Shown: one piece after another, positions 58,001 to 64,000 of the stretch
Position numbering within the stretch: the stretch's first letter is position 1
Layout: the number at the start of each line of letters is the position of its first letter
Assembly (NCBI GenBank): GCA_028095005.1
Contig: CM051462.1
Span: 130,004,752 to 130,068,751, forward strand
DNA: 64,000 nucleotides
Direction: 5' to 3'
From: Rhynchospora pubera
Taxonomy: Eukaryota > Streptophyta > Magnoliopsida > Poales > Cyperaceae
The notes under the pieces: generated by a model
Databases searched by the model: none
What the model was told of the DNA's origin: nothing
Seen by the model: the letters and a program-made list of their open reading frames with translations, nothing else
Made by a program: the position numbers and the translations under genes

Positions 58001-61000
58001 GACAAAGTCAATTTCTAGTTCCATGAAACAGGCGTTGGCTAAGATGTTTTTGGCTTCTGCTGAGGTAGCTAATTTGTCTTTTACAATCTATGTGTCTTTT
58101 ACTTTGAAATTGCAGGAATTTGTAATCTAATGTGAAACATGGATATTTTGCCCTACTAGGGGGACCTTGTAGCACTTCTGGCAGCTTTTTCACAAATGGG
58201 GCTTAAACTACGAGTAGATATGCCTCAACAAGCTTTAGAAATTGCCAAGATCTTCTTTCGCAATTCCACCCCAGCAAAGGAAGCAACTGTAAGTAAATTT
58301 AACAAAAATAAAAACAGCATTAGTATGGTATATCAATTATAAATAATAGTGAAGTATTAGGTTTTAATCAAGAATTATTACTCTTCTTTAGGAAAACATA
58401 AAAGCACTGCAAGATCAAAGAGAGAGAAATATGAAGGCTCTAAGAGAAAAAACCAAGTTAAATGAAAAGGAAGCCCAGCGCTTCAATCCTGTGAGTTTGA
58501 ATTTAATGTGCCCTTTAACTTCGTCCCAATTGAAAAAGGGCATCAATTGGGTTTAGATCATTTAAGTACTGGCTGTCTATATTTGATTACAATTTGGTAG
58601 ACCTTGATTATGAATTAAGTTATATGAGATGGCATTGATCATACATTCTCCAGGTGGATGCTTTTCCTGGTGATGCAATTATATTCACAAGGGTTCTGAA
58701 TCTTCTCCGAGGTTTCTGTTCTTAGCCAAATTTCAAATAAATGGAAAAAGTTTAAATTTGTGTTATTTTTTAAAGAATAGATGATATTTTGCATCACTCT
58801 AGGTCTTTCATCTACGCTGAATGTACGAATAGTGTATCTTGAGATAATGAGGCCATTTGCTGAGTCCACTCTGCAGGGGTAAAATAGAATTTAACATGAT
58901 CCATTTTTATATTTGAAAATTGTAGTTGGTTATTCTTTTTATACGATTATAAGATTAAATACAATATATCAGCACCATGATGATGCACGAGCCTGCATCA
59001 AGCTCACAGTGGATTTATGACTCACCAATACACTCAGATGTGGAGGCTAGGCTACGCAAACTTTTACATGACATTGGTACTGATAAAATACTTGGAATTC
59101 AGGTATGTAATGAAATATCAGCACCACCACATGCATTTAGAGCACAAATACTCTAATAAAGTCCCTTAGAATTTACTAATTCATACTATTGTAAAGCTAT
59201 ACTTGTAAAAAATTGTCCCCAACTTTTCACACTTTGTAAATATGTCTCTTTGGAAATAATTCTGATCATTTGTTATTTGCAATGTCATTCGTTTAAGTTG
59301 TTTTGCAATATAATAAAAAAAAAAAACTGATGGGCAAAAGAACTTGATGTTTTTTATTTGGCACATTCTATAGGTTTGTGCATACAAGGATGGAAAGGTG
59401 ATAATAGATACGGCAGCTGGGAGGCTAGGAAAATATGATCCTAGACCCATCCAACCTGATAGCCTTTTCCCTGTTTTTTCTGTGACCAAAGGTATTACTG
59501 CCGGTCTTGTGCATTGGCTTGTTGACAAGAAGTAAGTTGGACTAGAACATAGCTACACTTTTCTATCTTTTTTATTCTTTTGATGTAAAAGTAACAAGTA
59601 AAAATATATTCAACTGTAAGAAGTTTTCCCTCCTTTTGTTTTTAGGAAACTAAGGTTTGAGGAGACAATTGCTAATATATGGCCAAATTTTGGTAACAAT
59701 AAAAAAGACTTGATACAGGTACTAAGAACTATATTAAATTGTGTCATTATAATTCATGTCAAAACATATCTAATTGCATTGCAACTAAAATTTTTGTCCT
59801 GCATATATTTTTTTTAATCAAGGTGAATCATGTGCTAAATCACACATCAGGATTGCACAATGCAATGGGAGATGTGATGAAGGATGATCCCTTGTTAATG
59901 TGCGACTGGGAAGAGTCTTTAAACAGGATTTCCAAATCTACACCTGATACAGAACCTGGATCCCTCCAGCTCTACCATTATTTGTCTTTTGGTTGGCTCT
60001 GTGGTGGTATCATAGAGGTAAATTTCACTGACCCCATTAGTGTATTTGATAGTGGTTGGTGCTGTAGTTTTGGTTGATTAATCCTAATCATGAAATCCAT
60101 GACAGCATGCATCAGGGAAAAAATTTCAACAAGTATTGGAAGAAGCCATAATTCATCCTCTTAACATAGAAGGAGAGATGTATATCGGCATTCCACCAGG
60201 TATGTACAGTCTATGACGAGTTATGCTGCTTATTAAAAGAAAACTGAAAAATAAATCTGAATTTTGGCACTGATAGGCAAGTATCACATGGTTATGTATT
60301 ATAACATTCAAATATAGTATGTTTCGGCTTTATTTTTTTATTTTTATTTTATTTTTTGCTTATTTATGTCTCTTTAATACTCAAACATGGTATACTACAG
60401 TACTAGGTGGCATTTGAACTTATAGAAAACTTGGGACTGTATATGCTTCCTAACTGTATATTCGAACATACATTTTCTTTTAATCTAGGTATTGAATCCC
60501 GATTGGCTACACTTACTGTTGACATGGATGACATTGAGAAGGTCATGCAGCAAAGGCAAAATGCTGACATTCCTGCCAATCTGACGAGAAGTGACCTAGC
60601 TCAGATTGTCGCAGGTGTACCTGTTGTATTTAACACACTAAATATTCGCCGTGCTATCATCCCAGCTGCAAATGGCCACTGCTCAGCTCGTGCATTGGCA
60701 CGGTATTATGCAGCTCTAGGTGCAGCGGGTCAGATCCCGCCACCTCACTCCTCCAATTCCAAACCATCCCTTGGTAGCCATGTACATATCCCAAAACTTC
60801 CCTCTATTACAATTTCAAAGAAGAAAAAAGCCACAAACAATACCACCAGTGCCCAAAAAGCTAACAGTAAAGGGTATACTCTTGTAAGCTCCAATACTAA
60901 CAAACATGAGCATGATGACAGTGACAATGACATTCAGCGAAAGGTGACAAGAATTTTTGAAAACCAAACAATCCATGATGCCTTTATGGGCACAGGTGAT

Positions 61001-61297
61001 TTTTCAGGATTGATATATCCCGACGGGAAATTCGGGTTAGGGTTTAGGAGGTATAGAAACACAGATGGAAATCTTCTGACAAGTTTTGGGCACTCAGGTC
61101 TAGGTGGGTCAACTGGGTTTTGTGATGTGGAGAACAATTTTGCTATGGCGGTGACTGTTAATAAAATGTCCCTTGGTGGAGTCACCAGAAGTGTGGTTCA
61201 GCTGGTTTGTGCCGAACTAGGAATCCCTTTGCCTGATGAGTTCTCTAGCTCTGGCGATAAGGGGCCCGATATGCAGCTCACTCTCGGGTCAAGTTAG
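55096..61297 (+). CDS. ABC1/UbiB-type atypical kinase fused to a beta-lactamase-like domain, 18 exons
   Basis: Exons: 55096-55170, 55302-55529, 56207-56293, 56791-56880, 56971-57097, 57226-57314, 57403-57571, 57943-58064, 58160-58288, 58392-58490, 58654-58711, 58803-58878, 58973-59102, 59374-59531, 59646-59718, 59823-60017, 60106-60199, 60489-61297. All junctions are GT-AG and the 2808-nt message encodes 935 residues. The N-terminus has a hydrophobic segment. Kinase motifs are KLGQ (67-70), an ATAS loop (127-130) for the usual alanine-rich loop, Lys148, NGDPHPGN (283-290) and DFG (305-307). The C-terminal half has lactamase motifs SVTK (529-532), YHYLSFGW (from 621) and HSG (868-870), with a Lys-rich linker near 775-800. 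Arabidopsis has a gene of the same fusion architecture. UbiB kinases act in plastids or mitochondria on isoprenoid lipid metabolism; the substrate of this fusion is unknown to me. Confidence 0.93.
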
Positions 61298-61794
61298 ATG
61301 TCAAGGTATTTAGATACTGCTCTCAGTTTATGCCCCCCACCCGTACTTGGTGTATAGACGGTTGTTATCCTATAGTTGATGATAACAAAAACTGATAAGC
61401 ATGTAATCTATGCTAGATAGTATTTACGTTGGTATATAAGTATACACAATATAGATGATAGAATTTACTTCAAACTCCTCAATGTTAATCTTTTTTTGCC
61501 AATAGTAGGTTATTGCATACAATAAAATTGGAGCTGATTCTGGATGTTTTTCAATGTCTAAGTTGCATTGTTCCTTTTGGTTAGTTGGGCCTTCTTAGTT
61601 CTAACTCTCTTTTGTTCCAGAGGAACAACTTATTTTGACAGCAACTTTATAGCGCTTCAATTTAAATTAAAATGTTCACGAAAGTCTGTTTTGCCAAAAC
61701 ATTTCATGACGAAGTTCGCTAGCTTGTATTGTTTTGCAGAAAGAATTAACATCGGTGTGTCCCATTAAATAGGATTCTAGATTCCCCGGTATTT
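61298..61794. other. 3' flank of the kinase-lactamase gene
   Basis: Likely 3' untranslated region; a candidate AATAAA polyadenylation signal lies at 61521-61526. No further gene seen. Confidence 0.5.
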
Positions 61795-61951
61795 TGGCCC
61801 CGTTTGGATCGTATGGAAATAGGAGGAATAGTTTCTTTCTAGATGTAAATTTATTATAAACAATCCAAACTCTTTACAAAATTACACACTTTCCAATACT
61901 TTCCGCCTAGAAATAGGCTATTCCTCTTATTCCTAAGCAATCCAAACGGAG
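61795..61951. mobile_element. GTTTGGAT-family MITE
   Basis: Ends GGCCCCGTTTGGATCG and CAATCCAAACGGAG. Inner arms TAGGAGGAATAG / CTATTCCTCTTATTCCTA, with AATTTATTATAAACAATCC in the middle, i.e. the family core in reverse orientation. Target duplication unclear. Confidence 0.7.
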
Positions 61952-63056
61952 TTTATCCTGTATATATAATGTGGCATGACTAGAAAGCATTTAGTTCAAC
62001 CTTTTTATGTATTATTGTATTATAAGTGTAGATAAAAAAAGGTATAGATGTTGTGGAATGGTTGACTCAAAAAATTTGAGTCTCAACTTTGTTTATGCAT
62101 TATGAATGTAGACAAGGAAAAGATGACTGATGCTGAGTTTTAACTTCTCTGAACAAATTGTACGTAAAAGAATTATGGTGGTCGAGAAATTGGGAAATAA
62201 GATATTTTAATCATAAAGTTTTTTTCTCCTTTTTTTCCCCAATTTTTTTCTTGCAACTTGTTTGGTGGTTCCGATACTAAACCAACAGTCCAACAATTTC
62301 CTATTACAAATAAGTTTGGTTGCTCCAAAAGTTTTAGTCATACAAAAGTGTTGTGGCATGGATAATAGAATTTTGCTTCGATTTTTCTAATATTAATTTT
62401 TCAAAATTAAACTATAAATTTTGTTTTAAAGCCGTATTTATTTGAAGCTGGATTAGTGACTCATGCTGCTTCGACCTAATTTTTTCAATGGTTTCATAAA
62501 TGTATATTCTTAATTAAAAAATATAACATTCAGTGGCTAGCAAAATTCTTTTCTGTTTTAGAATTTGAACACAAGAGATAAAAAGTGTTTGTGCTTTTTT
62601 TTTTCCTGTTGGGCGGGGGGGGGGGGGGGTGGATGTTAGTCTTAAGTCAGAAAAAGGATATGTGACACGACAGACAATGATAACAAATATAGATTATACA
62701 TAATAAAATATATTGGACACTTTTTTTTTATGCACATGCAAAACACACAATAAAATGTTTTGTTATCATTTTCGTTTTCTTTTAGATTATCTTCAATTGT
62801 ATCAATTGAACGGCTTCAGATGTGATTGAGTGCAACTTCAGATTGCCTAAAATGCATTTAATTTCGTGATTTTTTTTTTAAAAAATTGTAGCTCTTAGAA
62901 GACATCACATCCATAATAATAGCTTTCGTACAACCGAATCCGATCAGACAAGTTACTTCTCATTCAATCCACTCTTGTACTTGGATCCTGTGTGAAAGGC
63001 AATGATGATTTTGTCTCTATCAAAAGTTAAATTGTAAGTACTTGTATGGTTTTAAT

Positions 63057-63117
<61 letters not shown>

Positions 63118-64000
63118 TGACAAGCTTATACTTATTGTCATCTAAAAAGTATATTTAGAAGAAAAAAAACACTTGACAAGTAATTTTAATATATGTTCTT
63201 AAACTAATTTATATTGGATAAAAATATAAGATAAATTTTTGTGTTTGCTGTTTGATATATATAAAATAGAATAAAACACCGATCAAATTTATATTGAGGA
63301 TTATTTGATTATATATCAGGAATTATTAATTCAAAATATTAAAAATTTTAACTCACTTAATAATCAGAATATGGCTCCAAATCTCATCATTTTTTTTATA
63401 ATAAGATAATTATACTGTTGATTTTGCATATTATATTGAGTTATAAAACTTAAATTTTATATTTCTAATTGTCGAAGTTTTCAAAATAAATAATTGTCAA
63501 ATGATCCCTTTTCTTTCAAGTTTCATCTTTCATTATTGTCAAATAGTTCGGAAGGGGTTGAGGCACAATAAAATGCAGTGTATCAGTGTTTATCACACAA
63601 AAAGAAAATCATTATACTAGCCACAGGGGATCCAAATTTCTTCTTTTTCATAATTAATGAACAGGAGAAGTATATCCAAAAGCATAATCCAGATATCACG
63701 CCACGGGCCTTTCTGGTAGACCAAAAAATTGAACATGGGATCGTAGAGGGCACATAACTTTCCAGCATGTGGTGGGCCTATTTATAGCAATTTTATAGGA
63801 GTTTGGCATATATGATATATCTGCGGTTACAAATTACAATCATTCTACATTGCTATTATTAATAGAGTTTTCAATTATAATTGCAGCTACTATCTGTATT
63901 CGAGCAAATATGTCCGAATGATCCGACATTAACATTACTATATTTAAAAATTTATTTCGCCTCTTTTTTAATTGTACCATTTTACTATATGATGGTGCAT
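61952..64000. other. Intergenic, low-complexity tracts
   Basis: Holds a run of 15 G at 62615-62629 next to a T-run, and a (TA)n tract at about 63061-63110. AT-rich elsewhere. No gene recognised up to the window end. Confidence 0.5.

Overview
The window is nuclear DNA of a flowering plant. It is AT-rich, its protein genes have GT-AG introns, and it is dominated by plant transposable elements. I could not settle monocot versus eudicot from the sequence alone.

Three host genes stand out, all on the + strand. (1) 27140-29372 is a three-exon HKT-type Na+/K+ transporter with a TATA box and a CT-rich leader. (2) 45042-48542 is an intronless gene for the U2 snRNP splicing factor SF3B1 (SF3b155), with an intact HEAT domain but an N-terminus about 100 residues shorter than I expect for plants. 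(3) 55096-61297 is an 18-exon gene for an ABC1/UbiB-type atypical kinase fused to a serine beta-lactamase-like domain, modelled here as 935 residues with every junction in frame. The genes have no evident functional link to one another.

The remainder is mostly mobile DNA. Region 1-6.6 kb holds a tRNA-derived SINE, several MITEs, a repeat rich in CGTGTCGTG words, and a local duplication whose two copies act as each other's empty insertion sites. Region 6.7-9.7 kb has two solo LTRs and an hAT-type MITE. Region 11-18 kb has many copies of one MITE family (ends near GGGTGCGTTTGGAT), one of them nested in another, plus a complete LTR element without gag or pol. Region 20.55-25.41 kb is a decayed Ty3/gypsy retrotransposon with both LTRs, primer-binding site and polypurine tract. 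Region 36.67-43.60 kb is a complete CACTA (En/Spm) transposon with a perfect 3-bp target duplication. It carries a TNP2-type transposase gene broken by one frameshift and one stop, subterminal arrays of palindromes, two large hairpins, and a segment resembling a captured host leader and first intron. A third solo LTR lies at 51.5-53.2 kb.

I found no rRNA, functional tRNA or CRISPR array. Most target-site duplications were read directly; assignments of MITEs to superfamilies are weaker.
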